A program made the position numbers and the translations under genes. From Desulfobacteraceae bacterium (GTDB lineage Bacteria; Desulfobacterota; Desulfobacteria; Desulfobacterales; Desulfobacteraceae), in the NCBI GenBank assembly GCA_015486915.1, contig WFQS01000144.1:1-5296 (forward strand): a stretch of 5,296 nucleotides of DNA, written 5' to 3'. Positions 1-5,296 of the stretch are shown piece by piece; positions within the stretch are counted from its first letter, which is position 1; each line of letters opens with the position of its first letter. The notes beneath the pieces were generated by a model. That model saw only the letters and a list, made by a program, of their open reading frames with translations. It searched no databases and was not told the origin of the DNA.

Positions 1-65
1 TGTAATGATGTACTAACAATATAGAGAAGTTATAACTTTTAATTATCAGAAACAAGGAGAGAAAA

Positions 66-1118
66 ATGAAAAAGATGATGCTGATCGTTACAACCTTTTT
101 AGTCTTTTTGTCAGGAATCGCCTGGGCCGGAAACGGGGTTCTAAAAATTTTTATTTGGTCTGAATATATGGATGAAGTCAATTTTCCAAAAGAATTTCAG
201 GAAGCCACAGGTATTAAGGTTAAACTGGATTTATATGAATCAAATGAGGAGATGATGGCAAAGCTTCAGTCAGGCGGACTCGGACAATATGACATCGTTG
301 TTCCATCGGATTATATTATGCCAAGTCTTATTCATTTGCATTTGCTGACACCCCTTGATCATTCCAAAATACCCAATTTGAAGAATTTAAGTAAAACCTT
401 TACCAACCCTGTTTTCGATCCAGGCAATAAATATTCAGCAGGATGGCAGTGGGGGACCATTGGGTTGATGTATAACAAAAATAAACTAAGCCAGGCCGAT
501 GTTCAGTCCTGGTCCATTTTATTTGACCCAAGTAAAAAACCCGGCCCCTTCTATCTTTTGGATTCTGTGCGGGAAATGCTTGGCATTACTTTGTTATACC
601 TGGGACATGATTTTAACTCTACCAATCCCAAGGAGCTGAAGGAAGCAGCAGATCTTCTTATATCTACCAAGAAAAGAGAAGCATGCCTGGGATTTAAAGG
701 AGGGGTTGGTGGCAAAAATGATGTAATATCCGGAACTGCAAATGCTGCCATGGTTTATAATGGTGATGCTGTCCAGACTATTGCCAAATATCCAAAAAAA
801 TATGGTTTTATAATACCAAAGGAAGGCAGTGAAATATGGGTCGACTCAATGTGTATCCCAGCCAAAGCTCCTGATCTTGATTCCGCCTATAAATGGATCA
901 ACTGGGTTCTCAGTCCCAAGGTCGGTGCTGAGCTGTCAAATTATAATCATTTTGCAACTCCAAATGGAGCAGCAAAGCCCTATCTTTCCAAAGCGGATCT
1001 AAATAATCCAAGTGTCTGGCCGACACCCAAAATCATTAAAACACTAAGATTTGTTAAAGATCTTGGAAAAAAGAATTATATTATTGACCAGACATGGACA
1101 ATGGTAAAAGCGCATTAA
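66..1118 (+). CDS. PotD/PotF-like periplasmic polyamine-type ABC transporter substrate-binding protein
   Basis: This 350-residue protein is a periplasmic binding protein that would deliver a small cationic solute, most likely a polyamine, to a PotABC-type ABC importer. Residues 1-21 form a Sec signal peptide: basic MKK, a hydrophobic core, and an A19-W-A21 cleavage site before G22. There is no lipobox Cys, so the mature protein should be soluble. Family landmarks run in order: WSEY (31-34), YESNEEM (57-63), PSDY (80-83), FDPGNKYS (117-124), WGTIGLMYN (129-137), VRE (168-170), YNGDA (231-235), IWVDS (257-261) and ATPN (297-300). Length is typical of PotD (about 350). The start is ATG with AAGGAGAG at 54-61 and a 4-base gap. 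Compared with E. coli PotD as I remember it, the Trp/Tyr/Ser wall and one Asp (W31, Y34, S81, Y83, W258, D260) and E170 are kept. The positions of D168, W229 and Y293 appear to be S167, Y231 and F296, so the ligand may not be spermidine. No permease or ATPase partner is visible; the 65 bases upstream are too short to show an operon. Confidence 0.93.
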   Translation: MKKMMLIVTTFLVFLSGIAWAGNGVLKIFIWSEYMDEVNFPKEFQEATGIKVKLDLYESNEEMMAKLQSGGLGQYDIVVPSDYIMPSLIHLHLLTPLDHSKIPNLKNLSKTFTNPVFDPGNKYSAGWQWGTIGLMYNKNKLSQADVQSWSILFDPSKKPGPFYLLDSVREMLGITLLYLGHDFNSTNPKELKEAADLLISTKKREACLGFKGGVGGKNDVISGTANAAMVYNGDAVQTIAKYPKKYGFIIPKEGSEIWVDSMCIPAKAPDLDSAYKWINWVLSPKVGAELSNYNHFATPNGAAKPYLSKADLNNPSVWPTPKIIKTLRFVKDLGKKNYIIDQTWTMVKAH

Positions 1119-1137
1119 TAAATATTGTTATCAAGGC

Positions 1138-1170
1138 ATGGGATGCAGAGAAAAAAACTCTGCATCTCAT
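1138..1170. terminator. Hairpin between convergent genes, candidate bidirectional terminator
   Basis: Bases 1138-1150 pair with 1158-1170 in a 13-bp stem containing one G-T wobble (1141/1167). The inner nine pairs, GATGCAGAG against CTCTGCATC, are perfect, and the loop is seven A residues (1151-1157). It starts 20 bases past the stop of the plus-strand binding-protein gene and lies about 60 bases past the stop of the minus-strand fusion gene, where a shared terminator is expected. No strong T-tract follows the stem on either strand, so it is not a textbook intrinsic terminator. It could instead protect the 3' ends of the transcripts. Confidence 0.6.
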
Positions 1171-1184
1171 CTGAGTTTAACAAA

Positions 1185-1221
1185 AATGATCAAGGCCTTC
1201 AGGATAGTTGATACATACTGC
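1185..1221 (-). repeat. Decayed extra copy of a 37-bp segment of the fusion gene, just past its stop codon
   Basis: Read on the minus strand, this segment matches 32 of 37 bases of the GpsA-like domain coding region at 1593-1629, and the first 17 bases (1221-1205) are identical. Conceptual translation in the corresponding frame gives AVCINYPEGLDHF against AVCINYLAGIDHS in the gene (residues 678-690). It begins 9 bases after the TAA stop of that gene. Three of the five differences change the amino acid, which fits neutral decay of a non-coding relic. Similarity fades on both sides. It may be a leftover of a tandem duplication or of an earlier second GpsA-type gene. Confidence 0.7.
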
Positions 1222-1230
1222 TTTATAGTT

Positions 1231-3660
1231 TTACGCCCCCAAATTGGCCTCTGCCGCCCGTCTCAGTAATGGCATATCAAGACCCCTCTGTTCCGCGCAC
1301 AAAAGGACTTCATTTATCACATCAATTGTACTTGCTGGAATATCATCATCAGCCCATTGATTACTTATTTTTTTAAATATCGATCCGATATTTTTACCTT
1401 TTCTCGCCGCTTTACCGGCTTTTTTACCAAACTCATGCAGAGGACCTTCAAGGGAAAAGGCAAACAGGGATGATGTCCAGACAACACTTGCTGCTGTAAA
1501 GGTTTCAGGGGATGCCCCAAGGGCAAGGCCCATGGTTCTTGCCTCCTCAGATGCGGAAGCCATTAAATATGAAAGGGATGAAAACCCTTCTGAATGATCA
1601 ATACCTGCAAGGTAGTTGATACATACTGCATATACCCTGGCAAGAATGTCTGCGATTTGAACGCCTATTGGATCTTTTGAAAAAATTGTTGTCACATTTG
1701 GAGCCGTAAAAAAATCACCGAGGTTTTCAAGGTTTTTCTCAGGACCTGCAAGGGTTCCAATCATTTTGTTAGATTCTATAAAATCTTCGGGTTCCACAGC
1801 ACCTGCAAGCGTATAAACGTCCACGTCCTCCCTGCCGAATTCAACAATTATATTCTGAACAAGATGGTATGGAAGAACGTGATTTTTTTGGATAAATGCC
1901 CTTGCCGTTACAATTATTTTCACCGGCTGTTCCGAGACTTCCACGATACTGCGAATATTTGACTCAAAATCATCGGGTTTCACTGCCACGATGATCTCAC
2001 TTGCCTTTCTAAAGGCGCTGTGGGGATCGGAAGTAACAAAAACATTTTTTGGAAGAGATTTTTCGGTAAATTCAGCCGGACCATGCCGTGTCTTTCCCAT
2101 TATCTCAATTAAATCACGATCAGGATCAAATATTGTTATGCTTGCATTATTGTATTTTTTATCCTCAAGAAAACGGTTCCCAATATGAAAAGCAAGTGCA
2201 AATCCCCATTTACCGGCTCCTGCAATAACAAGATTCTGGTCGGCCGTGGGAGAGTAAAGTCTTCGATCTCCATGTGTTGCATAATAGTTAAGTGCTTTTT
2301 CATCCTTTACACCTGGAAGTCCTGTTTCATCCTTTGCAAAACGATTCACAATCCCCCGTTTTTTCAATAGCCCAAGCCCGTCCTTAATGATATCATCAAC
2401 GGTATTTTCAACAATATAATCTTCAAAATCAGGGGGATGGCCAAAGGTTTTAACATGGTATTCTTCAATGGATTTCATTTCATAATCAACAGCTTCTGCA
2501 AGATTTTTAATCTTGTTTTTCCTTGCACGTACAAGCCCCCTTGCCACAACCTGGATTGACATGATTTTTTTAGTATGTGCTATTTCCCTGATGGAGGCAA
2601 GGGCTGTAAACTCAGCAAAATCTATCCCACTTTTTTCATTTGCATAATTTTCCTTAAGTTCACTTAAAAGCATCGGGGCAGGCAGAGAAATATATGCCCT
2701 GCCGTAAATGTTTTCAAGGGAACGCCAGAAAAATGATCTGGGATGAAAGGGGAACTTTAATAATGTCCTGAAAAACCCCATGCCTTTAATCCAGGTTAAG
2801 CCACCTTTGCCCGAGCACATCATTCTGTCTTCGGGAACGGCTGAATAGGATATGGCAACAGGCTGAATGACAAGATCCCTGTCAGTATTAATTGCACCCT
2901 TTAACGTCACAAGACGTTTAGGATACCTGAGGCTTCCATCCCTTGTCCTTGCACCGCCTTTCCACGCCTCAAGAAATATTCCCTGCTGTTCGCCTGATCT
3001 TGACAGAGCACTGCAGTAATTGTACAATGCTGCCATCTCGAATTTTGAAGCCCCCTTTCTTATAACGACATATGAACCGGTCATGAGAAGCTTTGCAATG
3101 CTCTCCACCGCCATCATGTTCTGGCCTGCGGCAAAAACAGGAAGTCCCATTTTAAGATACTGCCATAGAAGATCAAGAACAAATTCATCAAGATGGGATG
3201 AATGATTTATAAGAAATACCACGCCGCATCCGTTTTCCATGTGATTTCTAAGTTGATCTGTATATTTTAATTCACGGCCATCGGAAGATGTGAATGGAAG
3301 ATAAGGATTCTGATGTTTAAAAAGATGGCCAAAAACAAGGGCAATGGCTGAAGCCACTTTTAAATGAGTTGCGCGGTTGTAGCGTATTTTAATCTCATTT
3401 ATTATACTTTCGATTTCCTGTTGATCAATCGTTTCACCATCCCTCTGCAGCTGCTCCATGGTCAATTCAACGGCAAGCTGACTGATCTTGTCAGAATTTT
3501 CCCAGGCAGGGGGAAGATCTTCAAATTGTTCAGCAAAGGATTTGCCTGAATCACTTTCAGCCATACGTTCCGCAATGGCGATAAAATTGATACGATTCAC
3601 CAGAGCGGCAATAATTCTTGCAAAAAATCTTTTATAAAACGGTTTGCGCTTTTTACTCAC
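1231..3660 (-). CDS. Fusion of a PlsB/DHAPAT-type glycerophosphate acyltransferase with a GpsA-like dehydrogenase domain
   Basis: This is an 809-residue protein, probably attached to the inner face of the cytoplasmic membrane and acting in glycerophospholipid synthesis. The N-terminus is very basic with an amphipathic-looking stretch (1-35). The acyltransferase domain spans roughly 120-335. Motif I is H153-SSHL-D158, the catalytic HX4D. Motif II is G195-SYVVIR-K202. Motif III is FLE(229-231) followed by GGARTR(235-240), and motif IV is VIQPVAISY(264-272). A later GRAYISLPAP segment (320-329) resembles the conserved segment that follows motif IV in this superfamily. A mostly helical linker (335-470) leads to the second domain. 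That domain carries GAGKWG(481-486), D512 ending the second strand, LPKNVFVTSD(536-545), DPIGVQ(663-668) and EEARTMGLALGASPETF(705-721), all in GpsA order. The canonical dehydrogenase catalytic residues appear replaced, so only the acyltransferase activity (acyl to glycerol-3-phosphate or DHAP) is well supported. The start is GTG, 17 bases after the upstream permease stop, implying one operon. Alternative view: a true bifunctional G3P-forming and acylating enzyme. Confidence 0.88.
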   Translation of the reverse strand: MSKKRKPFYKRFFARIIAALVNRINFIAIAERMAESDSGKSFAEQFEDLPPAWENSDKISQLAVELTMEQLQRDGETIDQQEIESIINEIKIRYNRATHLKVASAIALVFGHLFKHQNPYLPFTSSDGRELKYTDQLRNHMENGCGVVFLINHSSHLDEFVLDLLWQYLKMGLPVFAAGQNMMAVESIAKLLMTGSYVVIRKGASKFEMAALYNYCSALSRSGEQQGIFLEAWKGGARTRDGSLRYPKRLVTLKGAINTDRDLVIQPVAISYSAVPEDRMMCSGKGGLTWIKGMGFFRTLLKFPFHPRSFFWRSLENIYGRAYISLPAPMLLSELKENYANEKSGIDFAEFTALASIREIAHTKKIMSIQVVARGLVRARKNKIKNLAEAVDYEMKSIEEYHVKTFGHPPDFEDYIVENTVDDIIKDGLGLLKKRGIVNRFAKDETGLPGVKDEKALNYYATHGDRRLYSPTADQNLVIAGAGKWGFALAFHIGNRFLEDKKYNNASITIFDPDRDLIEIMGKTRHGPAEFTEKSLPKNVFVTSDPHSAFRKASEIIVAVKPDDFESNIRSIVEVSEQPVKIIVTARAFIQKNHVLPYHLVQNIIVEFGREDVDVYTLAGAVEPEDFIESNKMIGTLAGPEKNLENLGDFFTAPNVTTIFSKDPIGVQIADILARVYAVCINYLAGIDHSEGFSSLSYLMASASEEARTMGLALGASPETFTAASVVWTSSLFAFSLEGPLHEFGKKAGKAARKGKNIGSIFKKISNQWADDDIPASTIDVINEVLLCAEQRGLDMPLLRRAAEANLGA
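1593..1629 (-). repeat. Intragenic partner of the 37-bp duplicated segment
   Basis: This is the functional copy, inside the fusion gene, encoding residues 678-689 and part of 690 of the GpsA-like domain. It sits immediately after the position where the family's catalytic Lys-Asn is expected. The copy downstream of the gene lies in the same orientation, offset by 408 bases. Confidence 0.7.
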
Positions 3661-3670
3661 AAGTACAAAT

Positions 3671-3677
3671 TTTCCTT
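3671..3677 (-). promoter_or_regulatory. Weak, distant ribosome-binding site of the fusion gene
   Basis: On the minus strand AAGGAAA begins next to the TAA stop of the HisM-type permease and lies 10 bases before the GTG start at 3660-3658. The match to anti-Shine-Dalgarno is partial, the spacing is long and the start codon is GTG. Together these suggest lower translation than the permeases, perhaps relying on ribosomes that finish the upstream gene. I see no in-frame ATG nearby that would serve better; the first internal Met is residue 33. Confidence 0.5.
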
Positions 3678-4379
3678 TTATGCTGCCATGGCTTCGGGGT
3701 TCAAATGGGCTGTAATTTTCTTTTCTATTTTTTTAAACACAAAAAGAAGTCCGTAAACAAGAACAAGGTAAATTACAGCAGCCGTGATGAAAATCTCGTA
3801 AAATGCGAATGTCCTTGAAGCAATTAATCTGGCAACACCTGTTATATCCATGAGAGTTATGATTGAAACAAGGGAAGTTGCCTGGAGCAGAAAAACCACC
3901 TCATTTGTGTAAGCAGGCCATGCTATTCTCAGGGCAGCCGGCATGATTATTCTCCTGTAGAGAAGGAAACCTGACATCCCGCAGGCCCTTGCAGCCTCTA
4001 TTTCACCAAAATCCACCCCTTCAATACCTCCCCTTAAAATTTCAGAACTGTAGGCGGCAGTATTTAAAGCAAGAGAAAGAACAGCACAGAAAAAAGGTCT
4101 CCTGAACAGATACCATAACCCCACATGACTTAAAGCACTCTGGAACTGGCCGCTCCCATAGTAGATTATAAAAATCTGAACAAGAAGCGGAGTCCCCCTG
4201 AAATAAAAGACAAACCATTTCACAGGCATTCGTATGAAATTGTTTTTTGACACACTCATTATTGACAGGAAAAGAGCCATGACAAAGCCTGCTGCGACAC
4301 TGATAACTGTAATTTCCAATGTTATGGCCGTCCCGTCAAGCAGCTTTGGTATATTATTGGTAATAACGGAAATATCCAT
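3678..4379 (-). CDS. HisM-type polar amino-acid ABC transporter permease
   Basis: This 233-residue integral inner-membrane protein forms half of the channel of a polar or basic amino-acid importer. Five hydrophobic segments are visible, near residues 18-42, 52-74, 92-112, 150-175 and 192-214. Hallmarks of the His/Glu/Gln/Arg/Opine permease family are the early TLEITVISVAAG segment, FRGTPLLVQ (60-68), TAAYSSEILRGGI (107-119) and the cytoplasmic EAA loop, E128-AARACG-M135. The EAA loop docks to the ATPase and continues into RRIIMPAALRIAWPAY. Gene order (second permease) and the FRGTPLLVQ and LRIAWPAYTNEV segments resemble HisM more than HisQ. The length (about 235) is normal. The ATG start is preceded by a strong AAGGAGGG. 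It starts 3 bases after the stop of the HisQ-type gene, so translation is probably coupled. Substrate cannot be read from permease sequence: His, Arg, Lys, Orn, Gln or an opine all remain possible. No ATPase gene is in the window. Confidence 0.93.
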   Translation of the reverse strand: MDISVITNNIPKLLDGTAITLEITVISVAAGFVMALFLSIMSVSKNNFIRMPVKWFVFYFRGTPLLVQIFIIYYGSGQFQSALSHVGLWYLFRRPFFCAVLSLALNTAAYSSEILRGGIEGVDFGEIEAARACGMSGFLLYRRIIMPAALRIAWPAYTNEVVFLLQATSLVSIITLMDITGVARLIASRTFAFYEIFITAAVIYLVLVYGLLFVFKKIEKKITAHLNPEAMAA

Positions 4380-4382
4380 TTT

Positions 4383-5072
4383 TTATTCCCTCCTTATGCC
4401 GCGGCTGGCTTTTTTCTCCGCCCATTGCTGAAAACCTATGGAAAAAATGGTAATTACAAGGTATATCAAAGAAGCGGCAAAATAACATGAAAAAGGCTTG
4501 TGGGTACTTCTTGCCGCAATACCTGCGTTCATGAGAAGCTCGGGCAACTGGATAACGGAAATAAGAGCGGTTGCCTTGATCAGGACCATCCAGACATTAC
4601 TTAAGCCCGGGATGGCAAATCTCCACATCTGGGGAAGCAGTATCCTCCTGAATGAAAGCACAGCACTCATACCGCATGCACGCGCAGCCTCCATCTGGCC
4701 CCTTGGTACGGCAAGAAATGCTCCGCGGTAGACCTCCGTTGTAAATGCTCCATATATAAAGCCAAGTGTAAGAATTCCGGCAAACATGGGATTTAAATCA
4801 ACATAAATATTTTTACCGAAAAAAGCAGCAATATCCTGAATCAATGTAGGCGCGCCATAGTAAACAAGAAGAATTGATACAAGTTCGGGAACTCCCCTCA
4901 TCACGGTGGTATAGGTTTCTGCAATAACAAAAAGTGACTTAATCTTAGACAGCTTGAAAAGTGATCCTATAAGTCCTAATAACAGAGCAATAAGCAATGC
5001 TCCAATTCCCACAACAATGGTGAGTTTTGCCCCTTTAACGAGAAGAAAACCATAGCCCTGAAGATCAAACAT
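4383..5072 (-). CDS. HisQ-type polar amino-acid ABC transporter permease
   Basis: With the start chosen here this is a 229-residue inner-membrane permease, partner of the HisM-type protein encoded 3 bases downstream. Five membrane segments appear near residues 15-38, 50-73, 96-117, 150-178 and 196-213. Family marks are YGFLLVKGAKLTI at the N-terminus, MRGVPELV (58-65), VDLNPMFAGILTLGFIYGAF (91-110), TEVYRGAF (112-119) and the EAA loop E128-AARACG-M135 followed by RRILLPQMWRFAIPG. The MRGVPELV, FIYGAF and AIPGLSNVW pieces resemble HisQ closely. The ORF can be opened 8 codons earlier at a TTG (5096), but that codon has no ribosome-binding site. The ATG at 5072-5070 has AAGGGGA 8 bases upstream and gives an N-terminus that starts like HisQ, so it is preferred. 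Both permeases share an identical nine-residue EAA core, fitting a heterodimer that contacts one type of ATPase. Substrate is undetermined within polar/basic amino acids. Confidence 0.93.
   Translation of the reverse strand: MFDLQGYGFLLVKGAKLTIVVGIGALLIALLLGLIGSLFKLSKIKSLFVIAETYTTVMRGVPELVSILLVYYGAPTLIQDIAAFFGKNIYVDLNPMFAGILTLGFIYGAFTTEVYRGAFLAVPRGQMEAARACGMSAVLSFRRILLPQMWRFAIPGLSNVWMVLIKATALISVIQLPELLMNAGIAARSTHKPFSCYFAASLIYLVITIFSIGFQQWAEKKASRGIRRE
4388..4395 (-). promoter_or_regulatory. Strong ribosome-binding site of the HisM-type gene, inside the upstream CDS
   Basis: AAGGAGGG on the minus strand lies 8 bases before the ATG at 4379-4377 and sits within the last codons of the HisQ-type gene (the Arg-Arg-Glu end). 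Overlap of the site with coding sequence and a 3-base intergenic gap point to translational coupling of the two channel halves, as expected for subunits needed in equal amounts. Confidence 0.85.
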
Positions 5073-5254
5073 TGTTGTATTCCCCTTAAAAAACAATCAA
5101 TTACAAAAAAACAACTATAAAAAAAATTGAAGAATCTTCCATTGGCGACTGCCCTGTCCGACAAAAAAAATCACCATTGTAAAAATCATATCTTAGGGAA
5201 CTTCCAAAAAATAATTTACGCATTCTGTTTGCCCTTTTGCCCGTTTTCTCTGTT
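5073..5254. other. Non-coding A/T-rich leader upstream of the permease cluster
   Basis: I see no convincing gene on either strand here. The stretch contains A-runs on the plus strand at 5105-5111, 5119-5126 and 5163-5170. They become T-runs in the presumed 5' leader of the minus-strand transcript. A promoter for the permease cluster could lie here, but no pair of hexamers has both good matches and a 16-18 base spacer. On the minus strand TTGGAA is followed by TATGAT at 11 bases and TACAAT at 20 bases; neither spacing is acceptable. The operon may also begin further upstream, outside the window. Confidence 0.5.
5081..5087 (-). promoter_or_regulatory. Ribosome-binding site fixing the HisQ-type start
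   Basis: AAGGGGA on the minus strand lies 8 bases before the ATG at 5072-5070. It supports that ATG over the in-frame TTG at 5096-5094, which is preceded only by A/T-rich sequence. Confidence 0.75.
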
Positions 5255-5295
5255 GTGATAACAGGCACATAGTTCGACTATGTACCTGTCATCAC
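5255..5295. repeat. Long imperfect inverted repeat at the window edge
   Basis: The left arm GTGATAACAGGCACATAG (5255-5272) pairs with the right arm CTATGTACCTGTCATCAC (5278-5295) at 16 of 18 positions, around a TTCGA loop (5273-5277). The two mismatches are A/C-type. On the minus strand it is not followed by a T-tract, so it does not look like an intrinsic terminator for a gene further right. What follows it on the plus strand is outside the window. It could be an extragenic palindromic repeat, a short mobile-element end, a transcript-stabilising hairpin or a terminator for plus-strand reading. The repeat may extend past the edge. Confidence 0.75.
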
Positions 5296-5296
5296 G

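Noticed and set aside
1..65. Possible promoter before the binding-protein gene (TATAAC at 31-36)
   Set aside because: No acceptable -35 element lies at the right distance and the region is simply A/T-rich.
551..751. 66-codon open frame on the minus strand inside the binding-protein gene
   Set aside because: It is antisense to a strongly supported gene, has no ribosome-binding site of note, and its product resembles no family I know.
1130..1196. 8-bp direct repeat ATCAAGGC at 1130-1137 and 1189-1196
   Set aside because: It is too short to separate from chance, and one copy lies within the 37-bp relic that already explains it.
4498..4731. 77-codon open frame on the plus strand opposite the HisQ-type permease
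   Set aside because: It lies wholly within a well-supported gene on the other strand and its protein has no recognisable features.
5094..5096. TTG as an upstream start of the HisQ-type permease
   Set aside because: It lacks a ribosome-binding site and adds eight residues not expected in the family. The ATG at 5072-5070 has a good site and a HisQ-like N-terminus.
4976..5164. 62-codon open frame on the minus strand overlapping the HisQ-type start
   Set aside because: Half of it overlaps the permease in another frame and the rest covers the T-rich leader. Its Phe/Cys-rich product reflects base composition.
5105..5170. Series of A-runs as a phased bent-DNA element
   Set aside because: The runs are spaced about 14 and 44 bases apart, not at the 10-11 base helical repeat, and fit general A/T richness.
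5192..5222. Possible promoter on the minus strand with TTGGAA and TATGAT or TACAAT hexamers
   Set aside because: Spacers of 11 and 20 bases do not fit a sigma-70 promoter, and no sigma-54 GG/GC pair was seen.
1..5296. CRISPR array, tRNA, rRNA, insertion sequence or phage genes
   Set aside because: I found no regularly spaced repeats, cloverleaf-like segments, transposase motifs or phage proteins on either strand.

Overview
The window reads like a chromosomal piece of a moderately AT-rich Gram-negative bacterium. An exported polyamine-type binding protein and HisQ/HisM-type permeases imply a periplasm. The gene style and a long acyltransferase/GpsA-like fusion suggest a member of the Desulfobacterota (Deltaproteobacteria). 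That lineage call is an inference from general similarity and is not proven by any marker here.

Layout. A single plus-strand gene (66-1118) encodes a PotD-like periplasmic solute-binding protein. It converges on a three-gene minus-strand cluster. The two 3' ends are separated by about 110 bases (1119-1230) holding a 13-bp hairpin and a decayed copy of a piece of the neighbouring gene. Reading the minus strand from right to left, the cluster is a HisQ-type amino-acid ABC permease (5072-4383), a HisM-type permease (4379-3678) and an 809-residue protein (3660-1231). The last has an N-terminal PlsB/DHAPAT-type acyltransferase domain and a C-terminal domain of the GpsA glycerol-3-phosphate dehydrogenase fold. 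The gaps are 3 and 17 bases, so the three genes are probably co-transcribed. The right edge (5073-5296) is non-coding and A/T-rich, and ends in a long imperfect inverted repeat cut by the window edge.

How the parts work together. The two permeases should form a heterodimeric inner-membrane channel for a polar or basic amino acid. Their ATPase and binding protein are not in the window and may lie beyond position 5296. The PotD-like protein should belong to a different (PotABC-type) importer, also not in view. The fusion protein would act at the cytoplasmic membrane in phospholipid synthesis, and its link to amino-acid uptake genes is unexplained.

The most interesting observation is that the GpsA-like half keeps the dinucleotide-binding loop and the overall family framework. 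At every position where I can align the family's catalytic and substrate-binding residues (both lysines, the Asn after the second lysine, an Asp, and the Arg-Asn pair), a different residue is present. It may be a pseudo-dehydrogenase regulatory domain or a reductase with a changed substrate. The second is a 37-bp relic of this domain lying just after the gene's own stop codon.
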